DNA from: JACJYC01 sp964558465
Lineage (GTDB): Bacteria; Bacteroidota; Bacteroidia; Chitinophagales; Saprospiraceae
NCBI GenBank assembly: GCA_964558465.1
Contig: CAZLEF010000067.1
Coordinates: forward strand, 1-39,050
Length of the DNA stretch: 39,050 nt
Direction of reading: 5' to 3'
Positions 18,801 through 25,928 of this stretch are shown here, in pieces. The position numbers and the translations under genes are program-made. The notes under the pieces were generated by a model. It ran no database searches, had not been told where the DNA came from, and worked only from the letters and a program-made list of their open reading frames with translations. Numbering within the stretch: the stretch's first letter is position 1; each line of letters starts with the position of its first letter.

Positions 18801-19556
18801 ATGTTCATTCAAATGTTTCCCGTTTTACCGAAACCTTTTCGCCGGTCTGCGTTTGTGTTTTTCGTTTTCCTTTTGATTTGCCCCCTTTTTCTCTCCGGTC
18901 AGGTGCGCCTGGATCTGGTTCACCTGAAAAGCGGGTCCGTCCTGAAAGGTGATATCATCGAAAACCAAATCAACGACTACATCAAATTAAAAACCCCGGG
19001 CGGGTTGATCCTTCAATATCCATACGAAGAGATTGAACGTCTGACCGTCGAGGACGAAAAAATCCCGTCCCCGCCGGAATACAAAATCAGACCGGTCGGG
19101 GTGGGCATCCTCCTCAGCAGCGTGGGCGCTGGCGGAGCGGTCCACTTGAACCTGAACGATAAAACGGCCCTGGAATTCAACGCCCTTTCCAAAGGCGTTC
19201 AGCTGTACAGTTCTTATGGTTATTACGAAGCGAGCACCATCGAAACCGCCGTCATGCTGTCCGGTTCGGTCAACCATTTTATGAAGGACGTTTACCTGGC
19301 CGATAAGAAAAAGATCAAACGACAGGGCGTATCCTTCAAAGCGGGCCGCTCTTTCGGCGTCGCAAAAGAATCTTTCTTGTCCCTGAACTGGATACAGGAA
19401 AATATCCGGGACAAAAACCAAAACAACACCTTTTTCTTTGAACTGGGCGGCGGCGTCATCAAACTGCACGGCGTGAACGATTACTGGAGTTACAACAACG
19501 GCAGTCAGGTCAGCTTCCTGCTGAATTTCAAGCTGCACTGGAATTGGTATCTGTAA
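18801..19556 (+). CDS. Predicted outer-membrane-type protein
   Basis: This 251-aa protein has an N-terminal signal sequence (basic FRRS followed by a Phe/Val/Leu-rich core, cleavage probably after LSGQ, about residue 34). Residues 40-75 carry a motif often seen at the front of Bacteroidota envelope proteins: HLKSGSVLKGDIIE followed by a strand pair ending in the IERLT segment. The rest alternates hydrophobic and polar residues and ends in an aromatic-rich strand (FKLHWNWYL), which fits a small outer-membrane beta-barrel. A second ATG at 18813 could also be used; it would shorten the n-region but leave the signal core. Function unknown. The TonB C-terminal gene follows after 58 bp in the same direction. 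Confidence 0.65.
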   Translation: MFIQMFPVLPKPFRRSAFVFFVFLLICPLFLSGQVRLDLVHLKSGSVLKGDIIENQINDYIKLKTPGGLILQYPYEEIERLTVEDEKIPSPPEYKIRPVGVGILLSSVGAGGAVHLNLNDKTALEFNALSKGVQLYSSYGYYEASTIETAVMLSGSVNHFMKDVYLADKKKIKRQGVSFKAGRSFGVAKESFLSLNWIQENIRDKNQNNTFFFELGGGVIKLHGVNDYWSYNNGSQVSFLLNFKLHWNWYL

Positions 19557-19614
19557 CCGGACGACTTCCTGGCCACTTCACCTGATTCTCAAAAATCAAC
19601 TTCAATCAACCATC

Positions 19615-20100
19615 ATGAAACCCATCATTTTTATGCTTGCGCTAATGGCGCAAATTCCTCTTTTGCAAGCGCAATCCACCCTGCCTGGAATACCGGATCC
19701 GATCCTTCAGGATACTTCGATTTACTACTGTATGGCTCCGACCCAAACTGCGCCAGACAACCTGATATATCCCGAATTCATCGGGGGCGTACAACAAATG
19801 CTGACGTACCTGTACAGCAGGATCAATTATCCAATGGATGCACGTTGGAAAGGCATCGAAGGCGCGGTGGTTGTGAGTTTTGTAGTTGAAAAGGATGGTT
19901 CGCTTTCGAATATCGCTATCGTTCGCGACATCGGCGGCGGTTGCAGCGAAGAAGTCGTTCGTATTGTGCAATCCATGCCCAATTGGAAGCCAGGAACGCT
20001 GGACGGCCAGCCGGTAAGGGCTCAATTTTATCTGCCGGTCAGGTTTAAACTGGAAGGGGGCCCCAAAGACAAAAGAGGCAAACGGAGAAAGCGGCTTTAA
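19615..20100 (+). CDS. Periplasmic TonB C-terminal domain protein
   Basis: This 161-aa protein has a cleavable signal peptide (about residues 1-19, ending LLQAQ), a short linker, and a TonB C-terminal domain at about residues 60-150. The recognisable parts are INYPMDAR..GIEG, VVVSFVVEKDGSLSNIAIVRDIGGG, VVRIVQSMPNWKPG and PVRAQFYLPVRFKL, the standard order in Bacteroidota TonB-like proteins. TonB normally passes energy to outer-membrane receptors through an inner-membrane anchor and a long proline-rich stalk. Both are missing here, so this may be a soluble periplasmic version with a regulatory or envelope role. The tail is very basic (KDKRGKRRKR). The gene runs in the same direction as its upstream neighbour. 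Confidence 0.85.
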   Translation: MKPIIFMLALMAQIPLLQAQSTLPGIPDPILQDTSIYYCMAPTQTAPDNLIYPEFIGGVQQMLTYLYSRINYPMDARWKGIEGAVVVSFVVEKDGSLSNIAIVRDIGGGCSEEVVRIVQSMPNWKPGTLDGQPVRAQFYLPVRFKLEGGPKDKRGKRRKRL

Positions 20101-20155
20101 ACCTGATTTTTTAGCTGCCATTTTTACGCCACAGCAGAGAGTTGTTTTTTTGAAT

Positions 20156-20183
20156 AAATTTTTTGTTTTAAAACAAAAAATTT
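20156..20183. promoter_or_regulatory. 28-bp perfect AT palindrome
   Basis: The arm AAATTTTTTGTTTT is followed directly by its exact reverse complement with no spacer. It overlaps the -33 region of the promoter of the next gene. Possible roles are an operator, a cruciform-prone site, or a bidirectional U-tailed terminator for the TonB C-terminal gene. Confidence 0.55.
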
Positions 20184-20192
20184 TTACCTTTA
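20162..20192 (+). promoter_or_regulatory. Bacteroidota-type promoter
   Basis: TTTG (20162-20165), 19 bp, then TACCTTTA (20185-20192) matches the Bacteroidota housekeeping pattern TTTG-N19-TANNTTTG with one mismatch. The following gene starts at 20224, so the leader would be about 25 nt. Confidence 0.6.
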
Positions 20193-20223
20193 ACCCATTC
20201 AATCACCTAAAAACACAGAGGTT

Positions 20224-20784
20224 ATGAGAAAACAACTTGTCGCAACCCTTGTCGGCGCCATCATCCTGTTTGTATGGCAATTCCTGTCGTGGTCGATGTT
20301 GCAGGTCCACCAGGCTGAGTTCCGGTACACCCCCAACCAGGATAAGATCCTGGAAGCCCTGAGCCAGAACCTGACCGAAGAAGGAACGTACATGGTACCC
20401 ACCGTGGCGCCCGGCAGTACCTACGACCAGGAAATGGCCCTGATGGAAAGCAGCGCCGGCAAACCCTGGGCCACGGTCAGCTACCACAAATCCATGAACA
20501 CCGCCATGGGAATGAATATGGTGCGGGGCTTTTTGGTCGATCTGGTGGCCGCCTGGATGCTGGTCTGGATGCTCCTGCAATTCGGGAACCTCAACCTGAA
20601 GTTGGCCCTGCAAGCCTCCGTCCTGGTTGGGCTGATCGCTTACCTGACCATCCCTTACCTGAACAGCATCTGGTTCGAAAGCAATTCCCTTGGCTATCTG
20701 GTCGACGCGGTTGTCCAATGGGGCCTCGTCGGGCTCTGGCTGGGGTGGTGGCTGCCGCGGAAATCGTCTGTTTCTGCTGGGTAG
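20224..20784 (+). CDS. Hypothetical four-span membrane protein
   Basis: This 186-aa inner-membrane protein has predicted spans at about 7-27, 99-121, 130-148 and 160-178. A soluble loop of about 70 residues lies between spans 1 and 2 (including RYTPNQDKILEALSQNLTEEGTYMVP) and should face the periplasm. The ends are basic (MRKQ at the start, PRKS at the end). I recognise it only as a conserved-looking hypothetical protein. It has its own promoter and is followed by 209 bp of hairpin-rich non-coding DNA, so it is probably transcribed alone. Confidence 0.7.
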   Translation: MRKQLVATLVGAIILFVWQFLSWSMLQVHQAEFRYTPNQDKILEALSQNLTEEGTYMVPTVAPGSTYDQEMALMESSAGKPWATVSYHKSMNTAMGMNMVRGFLVDLVAAWMLVWMLLQFGNLNLKLALQASVLVGLIAYLTIPYLNSIWFESNSLGYLVDAVVQWGLVGLWLGWWLPRKSSVSAG

Positions 20785-20847
20785 CCGGTAAATAGTGCCA
20801 AAGGCCGTAAGTTCCATATTTCACCGCCCAAAGATCTTTATGGCAAA

Positions 20848-20976
20848 CAGGATGACTTCGCATCCTGCAAGGAACGTTTTGCCCACAACTTTACGTTATT
20901 CACCAAAAAACCAAAACCATCGCGTTCGTGAGGGGCTATGCCCCGAAACGGGCAACCTTCAAGTCTTCGACTTGAA
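20848..20976. repeat. Three successive intergenic hairpins
   Basis: The hairpins are CAGGATG-ACTTCG-CATCCTG (20848-20867), GGGGC-TAT-GCCCC (20932-20944) and TTCAAGTC-TTC-GACTTGAA (20958-20976). All stems are perfect and each is a different sequence. They fill the 209-bp gap between two membrane protein genes. Confidence 0.65.
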
Positions 20977-20993
20977 TTTTAATAAACCTCAAC

Positions 20994-21392
20994 ATGCCGC
21001 CCAAAACCAAAACAACCGTCGTCGAGGCCATCCGCATCGGCAAGAATAAAGCTTATTGGCCCGCTTGCGCCATTTTTATGGGATTGTTACTCATGGGTTT
21101 TCCCCTGATGGCCTTCCTGCCCATCCACCCCGGCCTTTCCCTGCTCATCGCTTTTCTTTCGGCTACCCTGGCCGCCTGGGCCTGGTGGGGGCGCCGGATC
21201 GTGCAATGGCGCTTCTGGGCCGTAGCCCATGTGGATGACTTGCTGAAACTGGGCATCCGGGCCAGAGAAACCGACCTGATCCACAACGGGCTTCACGAAA
21301 TCGGCCGATTCGAAATTGCCAGCGCCGAGACCAGGGCCCGTTACAAAAAATGGTTTCAACAACATGTCGAAAACGACAAGGATGAAAGCTAA
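20994..21392 (+). CDS. Hypothetical small membrane protein
   Basis: This 132-aa protein has a basic N-terminus, two membrane spans (about 22-42 and 46-66, joined by a short PIHPG turn) and a cytoplasmic C-terminal half of charged helices. That half includes LKLGIRARETDLIHNGLHEIG and RYKKWFQQHVEND. No known family is recognised. The ATG at 20994 is the only start that leaves the membrane pair intact. The decayed gene starts 24 bp downstream, so the two may once have formed a pair. Confidence 0.6.
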   Translation: MPPKTKTTVVEAIRIGKNKAYWPACAIFMGLLLMGFPLMAFLPIHPGLSLLIAFLSATLAAWAWWGRRIVQWRFWAVAHVDDLLKLGIRARETDLIHNGLHEIGRFEIASAETRARYKKWFQQHVENDKDES

Positions 21393-21416
21393 AAAATTAA
21401 ACCCAACCAACTCTTT

Positions 21417-21681
21417 ATGAAAACCAATTCGTTTTTTCTTATTTTTCTGTGCGGACCGCTGCCGGCCAACTTCCTCGCCAATGAGCCGGATTTCCAAAAA
21501 GATTATCCGCTTGAGGAAGGGCTGTACATCCGCTTTGACCCTAACGCCTGACGCTCAAACTCCAAACTGAAGAATTGCGTGGCGTGGGCGTGGAGGCACT
21601 GAGGAATGGCGCTTCCGGGCCGTCAAAAAATCTGGAAATACGCCCATCGAAGAGGTAGCGCAACTTGTTTCCACTTTTTGA
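21417..21681 (+). pseudogene. Frameshifted remnant of a small secreted-protein gene
   Basis: A 44-codon frame begins with a signal-like sequence (MKTNSFFLIFLCGPLPANF) and stops at 21549-21551 after GLYIRFDPNA. Protein-like sequence then continues in a second frame (LTLKLQTEELRGVGVEAL, from 21548) and in a third (EWRFRAVKKSGNTPIEEVAQ, up to the TGA at 21679-21681). Two small indels would explain this. The original product would have been about 85 aa. The family is unknown. Alternatively, the 44-aa frame alone could be a real small gene. Confidence 0.5.
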
Positions 21682-21703
21682 AGAGGGGCCAAACCATTTT
21701 TCT

Positions 21704-21711
21704 TATCTTTC
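21704..21711 (+). promoter_or_regulatory. Possible -7 element (TATCTTTC)
   Basis: TATCTTTC fits TANNTTTG with one mismatch and lies 18 bp before the DoxX start codon. The nearest TTTG (21677-21680) is 23 bp upstream, longer than the usual 19, so this is a weak call. Confidence 0.3.
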
Positions 21712-21728
21712 CCCAAAAAGAGATAAAC

Positions 21729-22151
21729 ATGCCAAAAAGCGCCTTTTTTTCCGCCGCACCAATGGGCCTCCACCAGGGAACAGGGATCGTGAGGGTCATT
21801 TTAGGCGCGCTCGTGGTTTACCACGGCCAGGAAGTATTCAACCCTGCATTAATGGAGGAATATACAACCTGGGACGCCTTTGCCTGCCCGAACGCCCGCC
21901 TTTTGGTATATGCGGGTAAGTTGTCCGAACTGATTGCCGGCCTCCTGCTCTTATTCGGACTGTTTACGCGCATTGGCGCCCTCATGGTCATGGGAACCTT
22001 GTCGTATGTCACCTTTTTTGTTGGCAGCGGCCGGTTCTGGTACCAGGATCAGCACCCTTTTATGTTTGTTTTATTTGGTTTCCTGTTCCTTTTTACCGGC
22101 CCCGGCGCCTGGAGCCTGGATGGGCTGATTTCGAATAAAGTGAAGAATTAA
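21729..22151 (+). CDS. DoxX family membrane protein
   Basis: This 140-aa protein has the DoxX-type layout of four membrane spans, at about 20-38, 62-82, 86-104 and 110-128. An early GIVRVILGALVVYHGQEVF segment and a LLLFGLFTRIGALMVMG segment are typical of the family, whose members are involved in quinone- or redox-related and oxidative-stress functions. The precise reaction is not known for this branch. I chose the ATG at 21729 because upstream in-frame codons overlap the end of the decayed gene and lack protein-like sequence. It is followed by simple repeats, with no partner gene nearby. Confidence 0.75.
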   Translation: MPKSAFFSAAPMGLHQGTGIVRVILGALVVYHGQEVFNPALMEEYTTWDAFACPNARLLVYAGKLSELIAGLLLLFGLFTRIGALMVMGTLSYVTFFVGSGRFWYQDQHPFMFVLFGFLFLFTGPGAWSLDGLISNKVKN

Positions 22152-22157
22152 CCCTTC

Positions 22158-22285
22158 CAAACAACTCCAAACAACTCCAAACAACTCCAAACAACCCTCC
22201 TACGCTGAAGCTTCGGCGGGCGGAGCCCCAAACCCCAAACCCCAAACCCCAAACAACCCTCCACCGCTCAAGCTTCGGCGGGCCA
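22158..22285. repeat. Simple tandem repeats and a GAAGCTTC hairpin pair
   Basis: A run of three and a half 10-bp units (AACTCCAAAC) is followed by four copies of CCCCAAA. Both repeat arrays end in AACAACCCTCC and then a near-palindrome (CGCTGAAG/CTTCGGCG, and CGCTCAAGCTTCGGCG). The layout 'tandem array, CCTCC, hairpin' is thus present twice in a row. There is no coding potential. Confidence 0.65.
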
Positions 22286-22341
22286 ACCCAATTCGGAACT
22301 ATTCTCCAACATCAGCGGTTATCACAAAAAACGATCCCGTC

Positions 22342-23622
22342 ATGAAAACCATCACCTCCAATTTCCTCGCCGAAAACCGCTTCTGGCTATCCGGCGCTCC
22401 TAAACAGGAGTTTTATCTTTACCTTGAACTTCAGGGCGGAACCGCCCCCCTCAACGCCGACCGCGTACCGCTGAATATTTCCCTGGTACTGGACCGCAGC
22501 GGTTCGATGGCCGGCGACAAGATCGCATACGTCAAAAAAGCCGCCCAGTTTGTCATCGACAACCTCGCCGCCGAAGATCAGCTCTCCGTGGTGCAGTACG
22601 ACGATATCATCGATGTGGTCATCCCTTCCGGCCCGGTTACCAACAAACCGGAAGCCAAACGCCGGATCGGGGAGATCCAGGCCCGCAACATGACCAACCT
22701 CAGCGGCGGCATGCTGGCAGGGTACGACCAGGTCCAATCTACCAAAAAGGATAATTACGTCAATCGTGTCCTCCTGTTGTCCGACGGCCTGGCCAACCAG
22801 GGTATCACGGATCCTGAACAATTGAAACTGATCGCTCAGTCCCGGTTTCGCGAACAGGGCGTCGCTCTTTCCACCTTCGGGGTCGGCAATGATTTTAATG
22901 AAGTGCTCATGACTGCTTTGTCGGAATACGGCGGCGCCAATTATTATTTCATCGACAGTCCGGACAAAATACCGGCCATCTTCGCAGAGGAATTGCGCGG
23001 TTTATTGGCTGTGGTCGCACAAAATGTAAGGGTGGATATTCGTTTCCCGTCCGATTATTTCCGCGCGGAAAAGGTGTACGGTTTTCCCGCCAATATCCAG
23101 CCGGGTGTCGTTAACATCCTTTTCAATGATCTTTTTTCGGAGGAAAAGAAAGCGGTTCTGGTGAAGCTTGCCGTTGTCAAACCCCTTGACCAGGATATCG
23201 AGCTGTCTGCTGCTCTCCGCTATGCCCGCGCTTCCGGTAATTTTGACCAGGTTGGAGAAACACTCACCGGCAGAATTACGCTTGCTAAGGATGAAAACCT
23301 GGTATCGACGGGCATCCAACCCATTGTGCTCGAACAAACCGCACTGTTTGTAGCCAACGATTTGTACGAAGAAGCCCTTCGTCTTGTCGACCAGCGCGAT
23401 TTCGCAGGCGCCAGGCGCCTGATCGACCAGGTGAAAATGTACCTTGAAAAACATTTCCAAATGATGCCGGCAACGGATGAACTGTCGCGGCTCTATACCG
23501 AAATATTGCGTTATCAACAACAATTGAGCCAGGCTGAGGATATGAGCCAAATGGAAATGAGGAAGATGCAGAAAATGAGTTATTTTATGAGCTATTCCTC
23601 TCGCCGAAAAAAACCGTTGTAA
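22342..23622 (+). CDS. VWA domain protein
   Basis: This 426-aa protein has no signal peptide. Residues about 40-225 form a von Willebrand factor A domain. The metal-binding MIDAS motif is complete: DRSGS (about residue 52), a conserved Thr in the MTNLSGG loop, and LLLSDG later. The domain ends with the usual FGVG strand. Residues 235-340 form a beta-rich domain typical of bacterial VWA proteins in the YfbK/TerY-like group, and the C-terminus is helical and Met/Gln-rich (MSQMEMRKMQKMSYFMSYS). These proteins bind partner proteins through Mg2+. No AAA+ ATPase or other common partner is nearby; the PH-like membrane protein gene follows after 17 bp and may be its partner. Confidence 0.85.
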   Translation: MKTITSNFLAENRFWLSGAPKQEFYLYLELQGGTAPLNADRVPLNISLVLDRSGSMAGDKIAYVKKAAQFVIDNLAAEDQLSVVQYDDIIDVVIPSGPVTNKPEAKRRIGEIQARNMTNLSGGMLAGYDQVQSTKKDNYVNRVLLLSDGLANQGITDPEQLKLIAQSRFREQGVALSTFGVGNDFNEVLMTALSEYGGANYYFIDSPDKIPAIFAEELRGLLAVVAQNVRVDIRFPSDYFRAEKVYGFPANIQPGVVNILFNDLFSEEKKAVLVKLAVVKPLDQDIELSAALRYARASGNFDQVGETLTGRITLAKDENLVSTGIQPIVLEQTALFVANDLYEEALRLVDQRDFAGARRLIDQVKMYLEKHFQMMPATDELSRLYTEILRYQQQLSQAEDMSQMEMRKMQKMSYFMSYSSRRKKPL

Positions 23623-23639
23623 TATTAACGAGCAATCCA

Positions 23640-24179
23640 ATGAAAAGTCGAAACCCCTCCGTTCAAATCCTTCTGACCCTCCTGGTCATCGGGGTTTCCC
23701 TTTTTTCAGGCATTAGTCAGGAAATAACCTGTCAATTCCAGTGCTGGTGTTGGTTCTCTTTATTTGGCTTGAGCCTTATGCTGGCCTTTGGCGTCCTTTT
23801 TGTAACAAGAATACGCTGGGTGGAAGCCGGCGCTGAAAAACTACACTTGCTTAGAATTAGAAATGGTGAAAGGCAATCAATCGATTATCAAAAAATTAAA
23901 TGGATATTTGAACTGCGCAACCATCGCGGCCTCTCTTATATTTGTTTAAAGTATTTCGATCAGAAACGGCTAAAGAATCGAATAATTTTTTTTATCCCCA
24001 AAAGAAATGAATTTTTCCGATTCAGGGAATCAGATCTGACTACTTTCATCCGCGATAAAGCGATTCAGGTTAATCCGGCGTATTCAAAAAATGAAGAACC
24101 GGAAAGTTGGATGATATACATCGTGATTTTCCTGGTTTTCATCATAACCGCGATCCCGATATTGCTATTTTGTAATTAA
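23640..24179 (+). CDS. Membrane protein with possible PH-like domain
   Basis: This 179-aa protein has predicted membrane spans at about 9-25, 36-56 and 156-177. The middle part (about 60-145) is a beta-rich soluble domain with the pattern of bacterial PH-like domains: a RIRWVEAG..KLHLLRIRNGERQSIDYQKIKWIFELRN series and a later helix (ESDLTTFIRDKA). The match is weak and not certain. It is 17 bp downstream of the VWA gene and very probably cotranscribed. The MITE-like element begins immediately after its stop codon. Confidence 0.55.
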   Translation: MKSRNPSVQILLTLLVIGVSLFSGISQEITCQFQCWCWFSLFGLSLMLAFGVLFVTRIRWVEAGAEKLHLLRIRNGERQSIDYQKIKWIFELRNHRGLSYICLKYFDQKRLKNRIIFFIPKRNEFFRFRESDLTTFIRDKAIQVNPAYSKNEEPESWMIYIVIFLVFIITAIPILLFCN

Positions 24180-24325
24180 GAGTGTATCAGAATGAGCCGG
24201 TGTCGAGTAAATTTTATTCTGCACAAAGCCGAAGGAGGGACCATGCCACATCATGGCAGAACTACGTGACCGACGCACAATCAAGTGCAGGAGAAAATTT
24301 GCTGGTTAAATTTTGACACGCTTTA
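24180..24325. mobile_element. MITE-like element (possible)
   Basis: The left end (AAGAGTGTATCAGAAT..., 24178 on) and the reverse complement of the right end (AAGCGTGTCAAAATTT..., about 24325 down) are imperfect inverted repeats over about 40 bp, including the shared blocks AAATTTT and CTGCAC. An internal hairpin (TGCCA-CATCA-TGGCA, 24245-24259) lies in the middle. There is no transposase. The element ends exactly where the endonuclease V-like sequence begins and starts at the stop codon of the gene to the left. I saw no target-site duplication. Confidence 0.4.
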
Positions 24326-24331
24326 TGCGCA

Positions 24332-24715
24332 TTCTTCGAACCTGGCGCCATTTATAAACGCGAATTGCCCTGCATCCTGAAAACCCTTTACCAGGTGCGG
24401 GCGCCCATCGACTCCTTCATTATCGACGGATACGTTTGGCTGGGCGAAAACCGGGGCGGCTTGGGTCTGCATTTATACCAGGCGCTTCAGCAGGTTGTTC
24501 CGGTGATCGGAGTCGCCAAAACCAGATTTCAGGGCTGTGAAAATTGGGCAATTCCGGTTTGGCGCGGTGCGGGTAAAAACCCGCTTTGGATCACGGCAAT
24601 CGGAATAGCCCCTACTGACGCCGCACAGCAAATCGGCCGGATGGTGGGCGATTTCAGGATACCGACTTTGCTGAAACGGGTGGACGCGGCTTGCCGGGAT
24701 TGGAGTACATCCTGA
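24332..24715 (+). pseudogene. nfi: 5'-truncated endonuclease V-like gene
   Basis: About 128 codons read as an endonuclease V-type protein: FFEPGAIYKRELPCIL (matching the RE(L/Y)P motif whose Glu is catalytic in Nfi), then FIIDGYVWLG (the second-Asp motif), PVIGVAKTRF, and a C-terminal GIAPTDAAQQIGRMVGDFRIPTLLKR segment of the short endonuclease V-like family. Family members repair deaminated bases. The N-terminal strand with the first catalytic Asp is missing. Sequence just upstream in the same frame is not related and contains a stop at 24314-24316. The break coincides with the edge of the MITE-like element. A TTG at 24365 could start translation but would not restore the missing part. Confidence 0.75.
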
Positions 24716-24779
24716 ATAAATCATTGAACCACCATGCCTTTTCCCGCGTTAATCCTGGAAAGAAATACCGGAACACCCA

Positions 24780-25928
24780 ATGAAAAATCGCAAACAGATC
24801 CGTGTTTGGGGAAGAGCCTTTTTGCTGGTAACAACGATCCTCACCCTGAACGCTTGCGGGGTAGTCAGAGCGATTACCTATCTCAAACCGGATGCCAGAG
24901 ATTACCGCCTTTTTCCGCAAAGGGATATCCTGGCTGCAGAAGAAAGTTTCGATTTTATCCACGCCGGCGCAAACCCGACTTTGGGGCAAAAACTGAAAAT
25001 CGCCCATAGCAACACCTCAAACAACCCACCACTCGACGAATTTGTACGGCTCTACAAAACCCGGGCCCTTATCATCATTCGCAACGATTCGATCCTCTAC
25101 GAACAATACCTGCCCGAAAAATACGAAGAGGACGTTGTGACCTCCTTTTCCATCTCCAAAGCCATTTTGTCGACCCTCGTCGGAATTGCCATTTCCGAAG
25201 GCCATATCCAAAACATCCAACAGCCCGTCACCGACTTTTTGCCGGAATGGAAAGCCCGCGGCGGCGCTTTCGACAGCATCCGGGTGCTCGACCTGATGCA
25301 GCATACCTCCGGCGTCGATTTTGTCCGTTCGCCCTGGCGGCTCAACGGCGACCAGGTGCAGTTTTATTACGGCCGCAATATCAATAAAAGGGCGCTCGAC
25401 CGCGATCTTGTCCTCCCGAGGGGTACCCGCTTTAACTACAACAGTGCTAATACCCAACTGCTGACCCTCGTCATGGAACGGGCCACGGGAAAAAATATCT
25501 CAACTTACCTGCAGGAAAAGATCTGGCAGCCACTCGGTATGGAAAGCGACGCCTTCTGGTCGCTCGACAAAAGGGGGAAGGGCGCCGCGGAAAAATCCTT
25601 TTGCTGTCTCCAGGCGCGGGCCATCGACTTTGCGAAGATCGGCCGTCTCTGGCTCCGCAACGGCGACTGGAACGGCCGGCGAATTTTCCCGGAAACCTGG
25701 CTGGGGGAGGTGTTTACCGCCGGGCTGGCCACCAATCGCTCCTACCGCAGCGGCTTCACCCTGGGCCCCGGTCAGTACGGAAGTTTTATGGCGACCGGGC
25801 TTTTTGGCCAGATGATTTACGTCCACCCGGGCAAAAACCTCGTCATCGTGCGATTTGGCGGGCGCGACAAAGATTATTCCGTTAATTTCTGGAAGGATAT
25901 TATGCTGCAGCTCTCAGATGCGCTCTAG
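24780..25928 (+). CDS. Class C beta-lactamase-fold serine hydrolase, lipoprotein
   Basis: This 382-aa protein has a lipoprotein-type signal (basic start, hydrophobic core, LNAC with Cys at about 26). Residues 85-380 have the class C beta-lactamase / serine hydrolase fold. The nucleophile motif SxxK is SISK (Ser124, Lys127), the tyrosine motif is FNYNSAN (Tyr220), and a C-terminal HPG (in the IYVHPGKN segment) stands in for the KTG box. MQHTSGVDF and LGMESDAFW are further family signatures. Such enzymes hydrolyse ester or amide bonds in peptides or small molecules; the substrate is not predictable. The gene ends at a CTAG shared with the convergent Uma2 gene. An earlier ATG at 24734 is out of frame. 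Confidence 0.85.
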   Translation: MKNRKQIRVWGRAFLLVTTILTLNACGVVRAITYLKPDARDYRLFPQRDILAAEESFDFIHAGANPTLGQKLKIAHSNTSNNPPLDEFVRLYKTRALIIIRNDSILYEQYLPEKYEEDVVTSFSISKAILSTLVGIAISEGHIQNIQQPVTDFLPEWKARGGAFDSIRVLDLMQHTSGVDFVRSPWRLNGDQVQFYYGRNINKRALDRDLVLPRGTRFNYNSANTQLLTLVMERATGKNISTYLQEKIWQPLGMESDAFWSLDKRGKGAAEKSFCCLQARAIDFAKIGRLWLRNGDWNGRRIFPETWLGEVFTAGLATNRSYRSGFTLGPGQYGSFMATGLFGQMIYVHPGKNLVIVRFGGRDKDYSVNFWKDIMLQLSDAL

